DNA from: Arsukibacterium sp. UBA5043
GTDB taxonomy: Bacteria > Pseudomonadota > Gammaproteobacteria > Enterobacterales > Alteromonadaceae
Direction: 5' to 3'
NCBI GenBank assembly: GCA_002415085.1
Contig: DIBV01000013.1
Span: forward strand, 874 to 64,873
Length of the DNA: 64,000 nucleotides
Position 1 is the first letter of the stretch. Every line of letters begins with the position of its first letter. Made by a program: the position numbers and the translations under genes. Under the pieces are notes generated by a model that had not been told where the DNA came from, did no database searches, and was given only the letters and a program-made list of their open reading frames with translations. Shown piece by piece: positions 1 to 7,385 of this stretch.

Positions 1-2
1 TC

Positions 3-239
3 AAAATTGGATTGCCGTTGACAACTATCCAGTTTGGGGCCTGGGAAATACACCTTACTCATGGCAGTGCTAAAGTTACTGAACTCACATATCAACCGAA
101 CAGGTTTAAACTAAGTAAGGAAGCACAACACGTATATGCCAGTTTGGACGAATCTATTCTGAAGGTTGTTCGTGAAGTCGTCGAAAAAAGGCCGAAAATT
201 ATTCGGTACTTACCCACTTATAAAACGCTAGCTATTTAA
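3..239 (+). CDS. Partial hypothetical protein (C-terminal end)
   Basis: An open frame runs in from the left edge without a stop and ends at 239; the first possible start inside the window is a TTG at 12, but the frame is open before it, so the gene probably begins outside. The visible 75 or so residues contain a basic helical stretch (VVREVVEKRPKIIRYL) and no motif I recognise. It converges on the Excalibur gene, and the two stop codons almost touch. The function is unknown. Confidence 0.4.
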   Translation, partial: KIGLPLTTIQFGAWEIHLTHGSAKVTELTYQPNRFKLSKEAQHVYASLDESILKVVREVVEKRPKIIRYLPTYKTLAI

Positions 240-532
240 AACCTCGAATCATTTTCACAAGGTATACCGTCCCTATCACCATCCATCTTGGTATCCGGGC
301 AGTTTCGCAAGAAAAACTCAGCTTCGGCGCGGGAAGTCATCTGGCTACAATGCTGGCGGCCATCACAGCGGATACTCTGTTTAGCGGCAACTTCACGGGC
401 TTTTTGGATGGGCACAGTGTAGTCAGGTAGCACCCGTGTTGCGGGCTCAGCAATTGGCTTAAGCGTGCTTTGTTTTTGATAGTAATTCCAGGCACCGAAG
501 GCAATCAGCGCTATTAGTAGCAGTTTTTTCAA
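236..532 (-). CDS. Excalibur calcium-binding domain protein, membrane-anchored
   Basis: A 98-residue protein. Residues 1-17 form a hydrophobic signal or anchor segment (MKKLLLIALIAFGAW), followed by a linker. The C-terminal third has the Excalibur pattern: Cys-x(n)-Cys-x(n)-Cys ending in DGDRDGIPCEN, a calcium-binding DxDxDG-type loop flanked by conserved cysteines. The family is usually extracytoplasmic and often found beside nucleases or cold-shock-like domains; here the domain stands alone behind its anchor. The exact role is unknown. Domain assignment is good from the motif; cellular function is not inferable. Confidence 0.75.
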   Translation of the reverse strand: MKKLLLIALIAFGAWNYYQKQSTLKPIAEPATRVLPDYTVPIQKAREVAAKQSIRCDGRQHCSQMTSRAEAEFFLRNCPDTKMDGDRDGIPCENDSRF

Positions 533-727
533 AGGCGGGCTTCCCTGTGATTCAATCCTTTGTCGCTCTCAGGCGACTTGCAGGTTCTAACTTAGTTTAT
601 AAAACAGGGAACGGCAATGACTTTATGATGGAATAGGCAAACTCTTGCTCTGCCGAATTTGTTGTAGAGAATAACGCGCGACTTCTTTTGACATTGCTTA
701 GCGAGCCTTACTTTTTAATTATAATTA

Positions 728-973
728 TCACTCTTTTGGGCTATCAAACGGCGGTTTTAGCAACTCAGCAAGGGGTATATTTACATTATCAGTGACTTCT
801 TCCTGCCGATAAAGTTTCACCAGCTTGGCTAGTTCCAGCTCAAACATATATGAGCTTTCTTCATAATCGTCGGCATCGACAGTGGCCGATTGCGACAAAA
901 AGTCATTATGTTTTATTGCCGTTTGCAGCGCCTGAATGCAGACCGAGAGAGTCCTGACATCAACCTGTGGCAT
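728..973 (-). CDS. Small acidic hypothetical protein
   Basis: 81 residues, acidic, predicted helical, no signal peptide or membrane segment. I recognise no family. Its ATG at 973 lies inside the stop region of a preceding reading frame on the same strand (stop at 960-962), which suggests the two once formed, or still form, a translationally coupled pair. It stands alone between the Excalibur gene and the GAF gene. Coding status rests on reading-frame length and the overlap only. Confidence 0.45.
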   Translation of the reverse strand: MPQVDVRTLSVCIQALQTAIKHNDFLSQSATVDADDYEESSYMFELELAKLVKLYRQEEVTDNVNIPLAELLKPPFDSPKE

Positions 974-1049
974 AAGATTTCCCTTTTACTTTAATGCCTG
1001 CATTTTGCGCCAGTTTATCTAAAGCAGCAACAAAGTCGTCTTTTGGCAT
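960..1049 (-). pseudogene. Short or decayed reading frame overlapping the next gene
   Basis: Reading leftward, an open frame begins after an in-frame TAG near 1150. It encodes protein-like sequence (for example VRKKCWHYSISPNFDMPKDD) and ends in GIKVKGKSYATG at 960-962, overlapping the start of the 81-residue gene by 14 bases. Within the frame the only ATG is at 1049, giving just 29 residues, although the sequence upstream of it also looks coding. It may be a truncated gene, or a short leader-like partner of the following gene. Function unknown. Confidence 0.3.
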
Positions 1050-1230
1050 GTCGAAATTAGGCGATATCGAATAATGCCAGCATTTCTTTCTAACTGATAA
1101 ATGAACGTTGTTAGTGGAATAGATTTTAAGAGCTAAGTTATTTGTAGCAAATTGCTAAATACAGTGGCGGCGCTGACTCCTTTTGCTATGGTTATGTTTA
1201 CCTTACATCTGATTTGGACACCGCACTATT

Positions 1231-1725
1231 ATGTCGTCGCAGTATTCCGCCCAAATTGATCAACTTCACAAAACTATTTATAACCCTGATATCAGTGAAG
1301 ACGAAGCTCGTCAGCATGTACTAAGGTGCTGCCTTGACGGTCTTAATATTCAGCAGGTTGGTTTGTGGCAATATACCGATGATGATTTACTGCGCTGTGA
1401 ATTATTGCTGGATAAAAATGGTGGTTTCAGTCAGGAGGCCCTGCTGCTTGATCGCTGGAGTTTCCCGGGCTACTTTGCTGCGCTGGATAAAAGGCGGGTC
1501 ATCAAGGCCAGCGATGCCATGCATGATCCGGCAACTAAAGATTTAACCGAATTATTTCTAAAACCGCTTAATGTTAAATCATTACTCGACGTTCCCATTT
1601 ATCAGGGGGATAAACTTACTGGCATTATTTGCTGCGAGCAAACAGTCACAATAAAACGCTGGACAGAGGAGGACGTCGCCTTCGTTTTAGCGGTAGCTGA
1701 TATTTACCGTTCACGCTTTAGTTAA
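1231..1725 (+). CDS. GAF domain-containing protein
   Basis: 164 residues with one GAF-like sensory domain filling most of the chain. The typical features are the VGLWQYTDDDLLRCELLLD strand pair (about 42-60) and the C-terminal core SLLDVPIYQGDKLTGIICCEQ followed by RRW-like KRWTEEDVAFVLAVADIY. GAF domains bind small ligands such as cyclic nucleotides, or sense redox state; there is no output domain here, so it would act through a partner. It lies alone in front of the secreted amidohydrolase, with a 90-base gap. Family-level call only. Confidence 0.75.
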   Translation: MSSQYSAQIDQLHKTIYNPDISEDEARQHVLRCCLDGLNIQQVGLWQYTDDDLLRCELLLDKNGGFSQEALLLDRWSFPGYFAALDKRRVIKASDAMHDPATKDLTELFLKPLNVKSLLDVPIYQGDKLTGIICCEQTVTIKRWTEEDVAFVLAVADIYRSRFS

Positions 1726-1815
1726 GGCATTTTGCCGCGTTGCACTGGCGCGGCGGCTAAAGCCTTGGCACACTGAGTTTTATCAGCTATCCCTTATAAT
1801 CTGAAAGGACTTGCC

Positions 1816-3387
1816 ATGCGTCTGCTTGTTAGCACCCTACTGCTGGTTATCAGCACCACTTGTTTGCCTGTATCTGCCAATGACACCGAACGTACGCCCT
1901 CTGCCCCTGAGCGCAAGCAAGCGGAAGGTGACGGCCCCTATAAACGATTAATTTTACGTGGTGGCAACCTGATTAGCGGTGAAGGCGCACCGGCGATTGG
2001 CCCGGTGGATATTGTGATTGAAAACGATCGGATAACTCAGGTTAGTGTTGTTGGCTATCCCGATGTACCGGTGCTGGACGGTGGCAGGCCTAAAGCCGGC
2101 CCAAGCGACACTGAAATGGATGTCAGCGGCATGTATATTCTGCCTGGCTTTGTTGATATGCATGGCCATATTGGTGGCTCGGCCAACGGTATTCCGGCTG
2201 AGTATGTATTTAAACTCTGGCTGGCGCATGGCATTACCACCGTGCGGGAACCCGGCAGTTTTAATGGCCTGGCCTGGACCTTAAAGCACGTTAAAGCCTC
2301 GGCTGAGAACCGGATAGTAGCACCGCGAATAGTGCCTTACGTTGGTTTTGGCCAGGGCTTAGCCCAGGCGGTATTTAACCCTGAGCAAGCCCGTAAATGG
2401 GTGCGCGATATTAAAAAAGCTGGTGCAGCCGGTATTAAGTTTTTTGGTGCCACCCCCGGCATAATTGCCGCTGCACTGGATGAAGCAAACAAACAGCAGC
2501 TGGGCACAATGATGCACCATGCCCAACTGAATGTGGCCCGCACCAATGTGCTGGATAGCGCCCGGATGGGCTTAGGCTCTATGGAGCATTGGTATGGCTT
2601 ACCGGAAGCGCTGTTTAGCGGCCAGACTATTCAGAATTATCCGGCTGATTATAATTACCAGAACGAACAAGACCGTTTTAGTGCTGCCGGTGAGTTGTGG
2701 CGTCAGGCCGCAAAACCTGGCTCTGACAAGTGGAATGCGGTACGTGATGAGCTGATAGCGCTCGATTTTACTATTAACCCTACGCTTACTATTTATGAAG
2801 CAAGCCGGGACGCTGCTGCCCAGCGCAATGCTGAGTGGCACCAGGATTATACCCTGCCAACCCTGACCAAATTTTTTACCCCCAGCCGCTATGCCCATGG
2901 CTCTTACTGGTTTGACTGGACAACAGACAATGAAATTGCCTGGCGGGACAATTACCGGATCTGGATGCAGTTTTTAAATGACTATAAAAACCAGGGTGGC
3001 CGGATCACCGTGGGCTCGGATGCCGGTTATATCTATAAAATTTATGGCTTTGCCTTCGTTCAGGAGCTGGAGCTGCTGCGCGAAGCCGGCTTTAATGCGC
3101 TGGAAGTCATTCAGGCTGCCACCCTTAATGGCGCCATTGCCCTGGGGCTGGAGCAGGATATTGGTAGCGTGGTACCGGGTAAAAAGGCTGATCTGGTTAT
3201 CGTTGCTGAAAACCCCCTGGCGAATTTTAAGGTACTGTATGGCACCGGCCACTACCGGCTGAATGCCGACAATCAGGCCATCCGTACCCAGGGCGTGCGC
3301 TACACCATTAAAGACGGCATAGTGTACGATGCCCAGCAGCTACTGGCTGATGTCAGAGCCTTAGTTGAGCAGGCAAAACAACAGTAG
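1816..3387 (+). CDS. Secreted amidohydrolase family protein
   Basis: 523 residues. An N-terminal signal peptide (about 1-21, ending SANDTE) sends it to the periplasm or outside. The metal-dependent amidohydrolase fold is shown by GFVDMHGHIGG with the HxH pair at His116/His118, further His residues in MHHAQ and in MEHWYG, the catalytic Asp in GSDAGY (Asp402), and the C-terminal GKKADLVIV strand closing the composite beta-sandwich. It resembles the imidazolonepropionase/prolidase-like branch, which includes secreted dipeptidases. The substrate cannot be told from sequence. The ATG at 1816 follows AAAGGACTTGCC, a good ribosome site. It appears monocistronic. Confidence 0.85.
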   Translation: MRLLVSTLLLVISTTCLPVSANDTERTPSAPERKQAEGDGPYKRLILRGGNLISGEGAPAIGPVDIVIENDRITQVSVVGYPDVPVLDGGRPKAGPSDTEMDVSGMYILPGFVDMHGHIGGSANGIPAEYVFKLWLAHGITTVREPGSFNGLAWTLKHVKASAENRIVAPRIVPYVGFGQGLAQAVFNPEQARKWVRDIKKAGAAGIKFFGATPGIIAAALDEANKQQLGTMMHHAQLNVARTNVLDSARMGLGSMEHWYGLPEALFSGQTIQNYPADYNYQNEQDRFSAAGELWRQAAKPGSDKWNAVRDELIALDFTINPTLTIYEASRDAAAQRNAEWHQDYTLPTLTKFFTPSRYAHGSYWFDWTTDNEIAWRDNYRIWMQFLNDYKNQGGRITVGSDAGYIYKIYGFAFVQELELLREAGFNALEVIQAATLNGAIALGLEQDIGSVVPGKKADLVIVAENPLANFKVLYGTGHYRLNADNQAIRTQGVRYTIKDGIVYDAQQLLADVRALVEQAKQQ

Positions 3388-3452
3388 CGCACCCTGTAAC
3401 ATAGTATTGCTGCTGCATGGCGTTTGTATGCTAGGATAAACAGAAAACAGGA

Positions 3453-4514
3453 GTGATGCTGTTGCAAGTAGCTCTGAACAAGGCCAGTGCCCGGCAGGCT
3501 GAAAAAATTGACGCCAGGCGCCGGCGTTATATTTTATCTTTTGTCAGTTATATTACTTCGTTGGTGATGTTTATTTATGGGTTTAAAAACCTGGGCAATG
3601 AACAATTGCTGCTACCCGTTATTCTGTTTGGCACCGGCGCAACCTTTCTTATTAATATCAGTTATTTCCGCTGGTCAGGCAATTTAAACCTGGCCTGTAA
3701 CATTGAAGCCGTTCTGGTTGGATTTTTTGTCCTAAGCCTGGTTTACCAGGGTGGCTTTAATAATACGGCGCTGTACTGGGTGTTCCCTTTCCCTGCTATT
3801 TTATTTGGTTTACTTGGGGTAAAAAAAGCCCTGTTCAGCAACGCCTTACTGCTTATTATATTAGGGGTTATGCTGTTTGTTCCGCAGATGGTTATCGCCG
3901 ATTATAAAGAAGCCGAAGCAAGCCGCTTTATCGCGTCGTTACTTATCGTAATTATCGTCTGCTGGATTAATGACCATTACCGCGAACGCAGCCATGAAGC
4001 CATGGACTTACTGCAGCAAAGTAAAGAAGTACAGGCCAATACCGATCCACTTACCTTACTGCTAAACCGCCGATTTATTGATTCGTCGCTGAACATTAGT
4101 TTACAGCAGCAAGCTGATGCGTTTCTGCCAATGGCGGTAATTATTTTTGATATTGACCATTTCAAACAATTAAATGATCAGCATGGTCATGCCGCCGGCG
4201 ATGCGGTGCTGCGTCATCTTGCCGATTTATTTCGTGCTAATTTACGCCAACAGGATATTGCCTGTCGGATAGGTGGCGAGGAATTTTTATTTTTCCTGCC
4301 CAAAACCAACACTGATGACGCCATGCGGGTGGCAGAAAAAATTCGCCAGGCATTACTGGACAATCCGTTGCAACTTGGCGAGCTGGCATTACCGGTCAGC
4401 GCTAGCTTCGGGGTCGCGGGGTGTACCGATAGTGCCAGTCTTGCGGCTGCCATTGAGCATGCCGATAAGCAGCTATATCTGGCCAAACACAGTGGCCGTA
4501 ATCTGGTTTGCTAG
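3453..4514 (+). CDS. Membrane-bound diguanylate cyclase (GGDEF)
   Basis: 353 residues. About six hydrophobic segments fill residues 25-180, followed by a short coiled linker and a C-terminal GGDEF domain beginning near NTDPLTLLLNRRF. The active-site motif is GGEEF at about 274-278, a functional variant; the metal-binding Asp lies in FDIDHFKQLND. The predicted product is cyclic di-GMP from two GTP. The membrane part is not a named sensor family I recognise. No RxxD inhibitory site is obvious in front of GGEEF. Start is GTG 3453 or ATG 3456, both behind AACAGGAG. It converges on the sigma-factor operon. Confidence 0.9.
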   Translation: MMLLQVALNKASARQAEKIDARRRRYILSFVSYITSLVMFIYGFKNLGNEQLLLPVILFGTGATFLINISYFRWSGNLNLACNIEAVLVGFFVLSLVYQGGFNNTALYWVFPFPAILFGLLGVKKALFSNALLLIILGVMLFVPQMVIADYKEAEASRFIASLLIVIIVCWINDHYRERSHEAMDLLQQSKEVQANTDPLTLLLNRRFIDSSLNISLQQQADAFLPMAVIIFDIDHFKQLNDQHGHAAGDAVLRHLADLFRANLRQQDIACRIGGEEFLFFLPKTNTDDAMRVAEKIRQALLDNPLQLGELALPVSASFGVAGCTDSASLAAAIEHADKQLYLAKHSGRNLVC

Positions 4515-4873
4515 CCTGCCGTGATTTTTGCTACGGCCAGCTCCAGCCTTTTCAGCTCACGCAACGTCGAGCTGCGGTTGGTTTCCATCCAGATCCACAG
4601 TTTAGTCGCGACCTGGGCCTGAAATACTAACAACAATGACACGCCCCAGAATAACTGTTGCTCCGGTGCCACAGTAAAGAAATGATAGCCACAATAAAAA
4701 ATTGCTACTGCCAGCACCGTTGCCAGTATGTAGGCAATTATCATAATACCGCCAAGTCCCCCCTTAAAACCAGAAGCTAATACCTTCTCCAGCCCCTGCT
4801 CTTCGCGCATTAACTTATCCAGTTCTGCGGCCTGTCTGGCCAGTTGTTGCTTGATGTCGTGATCGGTTGTCAT
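4511..4873 (-). CDS. Small membrane protein, DUF6768-like, partner of ECF sigma factor
   Basis: About 120 residues. An N-terminal helical cytoplasmic part (QLARQAAELDKLMREEQ) is followed by two membrane helices (about 42-64 and 73-95) and a basic cytoplasmic tail (RSSTLRELKRLELAVAK). I use ATG 4873 because AGGAA sits 8 bases before it; a longer frame starts at 4909 without a good site. It lies 40 bases behind the ECF sigma gene in one operon. The family is known next to ECF sigma factors and may act as an anti-sigma or membrane effector, but no zinc anti-sigma motif is seen, so regulation of sigma is inference. Confidence 0.65.
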   Translation of the reverse strand: MTTDHDIKQQLARQAAELDKLMREEQGLEKVLASGFKGGLGGIMIIAYILATVLAVAIFYCGYHFFTVAPEQQLFWGVSLLLVFQAQVATKLWIWMETNRSSTLRELKRLELAVAKITAG

Positions 4874-4913
4874 TGCCTGTTCCTTGTTGGTTTTTAAAAC
4901 AAAATTCAAAGTG

Positions 4914-5450
4914 TTATTGCAGCTGCTGATACAACTGTTGCCGTGCCCGATGTAAGCGTGACTTAACGGTACCTAGCGGTATGTCGACGATTAACGCTAT
5001 CTGGCTAAGCTCTAACTCATGCAGATAATGCAGCTGCAATACCAGCCGTTCCTCGGCTGCCAGTAATGCTAGCGCTTTGCTTAAATCACCGATGTCGTCA
5101 GTATGATGCAGGCTGTTAGCTGGGCTTACCTGGGCTGCTAAAGCCTCACTATCGATTGTCTGCTGTTTACAATTTACTGCTTGCTTCTGATAATCCAGCA
5201 CTTCCCAGCGCACCGCCCGGTATAACCAACTGGTAAATACCGCTGGGTCATTCAGGCGGGCTATCCGCCGGCTGACTTTTAACCAGACGTTCTGCACCAG
5301 ATCTTCAGCTACCGTCGGGTTTGCCAGTAAATAGGCGGCGAAGCGGCGCAAGTCACGGTGATAATGCTGGTACAACAAGCCAAAAGCGCGTTTATCGCCG
5401 TCTTGCATTGCCAGCACCAGTAAATCAAGTTGCGCCTGCTGCATTTTCAC
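4914..5450 (-). CDS. ECF-type RNA polymerase sigma factor
   Basis: 178 residues, the usual ECF size. Region 2 shows QDGDKRAFGLLYQHYHRDLRRFA and the core-binding AEDLVQNVWLKV with the promoter-melting FTSWLYRAVRWEVLDYQK. Region 4 has the helix-turn-helix LHYLHELELSQIALIVDIPLGTVKSRLHRARQQL. It should direct RNA polymerase to a small stress or envelope regulon including itself, since its own upstream region has GAACC-N16-CGTC. It is the first gene of a two-gene leftward operon with the DUF6768-like membrane protein. Confidence 0.92.
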   Translation of the reverse strand: MKMQQAQLDLLVLAMQDGDKRAFGLLYQHYHRDLRRFAAYLLANPTVAEDLVQNVWLKVSRRIARLNDPAVFTSWLYRAVRWEVLDYQKQAVNCKQQTIDSEALAAQVSPANSLHHTDDIGDLSKALALLAAEERLVLQLHYLHELELSQIALIVDIPLGTVKSRLHRARQQLYQQLQ

Positions 5451-5475
5451 CCTTAATGTTGGTTTACCGTTAAAA

Positions 5476-5500
5476 GACGACGCTAAGTAATACCTGGTTC
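5476..5500 (-). promoter_or_regulatory. ECF-type promoter of the sigma operon (autoregulation)
   Basis: On the minus strand, GAACC (5500-5496) and CGTC (5479-5476) are separated by 16 bases, the classical ECF -35/-10 arrangement. The expected transcript start is near 5468, about 18 bases before the sigma-factor ATG. The placement implies the sigma factor transcribes its own operon. Confidence 0.55.
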
Positions 5501-5614
5501 ACGCTAACACGTTTTTTATTTTTTAATTCCGCTTAGCTAACTTCCTTCAGGGTCTGTGTTTAAATTTCAGCTTACTAGCGCGTAAAAAATTTAGGTTAAA
5601 ACTTGCCAAATTAA

Positions 5615-5651
5615 ATTACAGGTGTAATCTTATTTAAATTACGATTGTAAT
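5615..5651 (+). promoter_or_regulatory. Two BlaI-type operators before the blaI-like gene
   Basis: ATTACAGGTGTAAT (5615-5628) and ATTACGATTGTAAT (5638-5651) are two related palindromes 23 bases apart, ending 13 bases before the ATG. They match the TACA-N-TGTA form bound by BlaI/MecI/CopY dimers. The pair fits cooperative autorepression of the following two-gene operon. Confidence 0.7.
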
Positions 5652-5664
5652 CGAAGGTGATTTT

Positions 5665-6051
5665 ATGACAATTGATATTAGTAATACAGAACTGGAAGTA
5701 ATGCAGGTGATCTGGGGAAAAGATCCTTGCACTGCCTCAGATGTTATACAACGCTTGCAGCAACATAAAGATTGGCATGAAAAAACGGTTAAGACCTTGT
5801 TAAACCGATTGGTAGCCAAAGGTGCACTTTCGTTCCAGAAGCAAGGCAGGTCTTATTTATATAGCACGTCCATCGATCAACAACTTTATCAGCAACAAGC
5901 CAGCGGCAATTTTGTGCAGCGGTTATTTTCAGGCCGGGTTGCTCCGTTAGTCGCAAGCTTTGCCCGCAAAAATGAGCTTAGTGCAGCAGATTTAGCTGAG
6001 TTAAAACAGCTGGTAGCGGAGCTTGAGCAGCAGCAGGAGGATAAATCATGA
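5665..6051 (+). CDS. BlaI/MecI/CopY family repressor
   Basis: 128 residues, the normal length for the family. A winged helix at residues 5-75 reads ISNTELEVMQVIWGKDPCTA, then VKTLLNRLVAKGALSFQKQGRSYLY, which is the BlaI pattern. The C-terminal helices form the dimer interface. Members repress a target operon and are inactivated by proteolysis triggered by a membrane M56 peptidase, encoded by the next gene (4-base overlap, ATGA). Two operators lie upstream. No beta-lactamase gene is near, so the regulon is unknown; this class often handles cell-wall or metal stress. Confidence 0.9.
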   Translation: MTIDISNTELEVMQVIWGKDPCTASDVIQRLQQHKDWHEKTVKTLLNRLVAKGALSFQKQGRSYLYSTSIDQQLYQQQASGNFVQRLFSGRVAPLVASFARKNELSAADLAELKQLVAELEQQQEDKS

Positions 6052-7271
6052 TGTTATGGCTTTGGCAAAGCTGCCTGTCGCTGACAGTGGTCTGTAGTTT
6101 ACTATTGCTGTGTCATCCATTTTTATTAAGATATTTTGGCGCCCGGAGTTGTTACCTGCTATGGCTGGCAATGCCTGGCACCCTATTCCTGCCTTTACTC
6201 CCTGAAGTTAATATTAGCAGCGGCCTTAACTTTGCTGTTGTTGATACCATGCTGGTCACTGCTGGCAAGGTACAACAACTGGATAGTAGTTCTGCTCTGT
6301 CTGGTTTAACCTGGCTCTGGCTGACAGGCGTAGTAATGATGGCTAGCTGGTACTTACTATGTTCAGTGCAGCTAAAGCGGCAACTCAGTAGTTGTCGCAA
6401 GCTGACTCACGGCAAACTTAACTATTGCTTCAGTGATAAGCAACATGGCCCTGCCATTACCGGGCTGCTCAAGCCGATATTAATTTTGCCCGCAGACTTT
6501 CGGCAGCGATTTAGCCGGCAGCAACGACGTTTAATCCTGCAGCATGAGTTACGGCATTGGCAGCGGGGCGATTTACACGCCAACTTGCTGTCCTTCGGTC
6601 TACTCAGCCTGTTCTGGTTTCATCCATTGGTCTGGCTGGCTTACCGCCGCTACCGTGCCGACCAGGAACTCGCCTGCGATGCAGATGTATTAGAAAAACA
6701 ACCCGTGTCAATGCATTTTTGCTATGCCAATGCGCTGTTGGCCGCAATGCAGTCTGTTCCTTTACCACCAGCGAGTTTCCAACCTCTTTGTCATCACTAC
6801 GGAGCAAAAAAAACTATGAAAGAACGTTTGTTACAACTCAATCAACAGCATGGTGCCAGTAAAGCGCCCTTGCTGTTCTTACTTGCAAGCTTGGGTATTG
6901 CTGCTATGTTTTGGCAGCAGCCAGTGCAGGCCGACAACATTGATAAAGTTGTTAAAACAGCCCCGAAACCTGTGGTACGTATTGAGCCCAGGTATCCAGT
7001 TAAAGCCGCTGAAAACCGTATCGAGGGTTTAGTGCAATTAAAGTTTAATGTTGAAGCCGACGGCTCTACCAGTAACATAGTTGTCGTTCATGCACAGCCT
7101 GAAGGAGTGTTTGAGCAAGAGGCAATCAAAGCACTGCAACGTTGGCGTTATGCGCCTGTGGCTGACTCCACAGCCAATAAGGGCATACATGTACAGCTAA
7201 ACTTTGCGCTGAATTATGATTCTGAAGCTGATATGGAGCAACTTCAAGTTAAACCGAAACACTCAAAGTAG
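6048..7271 (+). CDS. M56 (BlaR1-type) membrane metallopeptidase with C-terminal TonB-like domain
   Basis: 407 residues. Membrane helices occupy about 5-25, 35-52 and 92-110, followed by the cytoplasmic zinc peptidase with HELRHWQRGDLH (His166, Glu167, His170). A further helix (about 272-288) leads to the outer segment. The C-terminal 90 residues (PRYPVKAAENRIEGLVQLKF to ALQRWRYAP) match the TonB C-terminal fold, instead of the penicillin-sensor domain of BlaR1. It probably senses an envelope signal and cleaves the BlaI-like repressor encoded 4 bases upstream. The TonB-like domain suggests a tie to peptidoglycan or outer-membrane receptors; the ligand is unknown. Confidence 0.85.
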   Translation: MMLWLWQSCLSLTVVCSLLLLCHPFLLRYFGARSCYLLWLAMPGTLFLPLLPEVNISSGLNFAVVDTMLVTAGKVQQLDSSSALSGLTWLWLTGVVMMASWYLLCSVQLKRQLSSCRKLTHGKLNYCFSDKQHGPAITGLLKPILILPADFRQRFSRQQRRLILQHELRHWQRGDLHANLLSFGLLSLFWFHPLVWLAYRRYRADQELACDADVLEKQPVSMHFCYANALLAAMQSVPLPPASFQPLCHHYGAKKTMKERLLQLNQQHGASKAPLLFLLASLGIAAMFWQQPVQADNIDKVVKTAPKPVVRIEPRYPVKAAENRIEGLVQLKFNVEADGSTSNIVVVHAQPEGVFEQEAIKALQRWRYAPVADSTANKGIHVQLNFALNYDSEADMEQLQVKPKHSK

Positions 7272-7335
7272 TCCTTACCCTTCGAAAGAGATTATCACGG
7301 TTAGCAGGTTGTTCGTTTTCTATTTTTCCTATCAA

Positions 7336-7359
7336 AAAGCCAGCGGTTAAGCTGGCTTT
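7336..7359. terminator. Bidirectional terminator between M56 gene and glyS
   Basis: AAAGCCAGC and GCTGGCTTT form a perfect 9-bp stem around GGTTAA, with T-rich sequence on both sides. It serves both the rightward blaI-blaR-type operon and the leftward gyrB-glyQS block. Confidence 0.8.
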
Positions 7360-7385
7360 ATTTATGTCAGACACTGAAAACAGTG

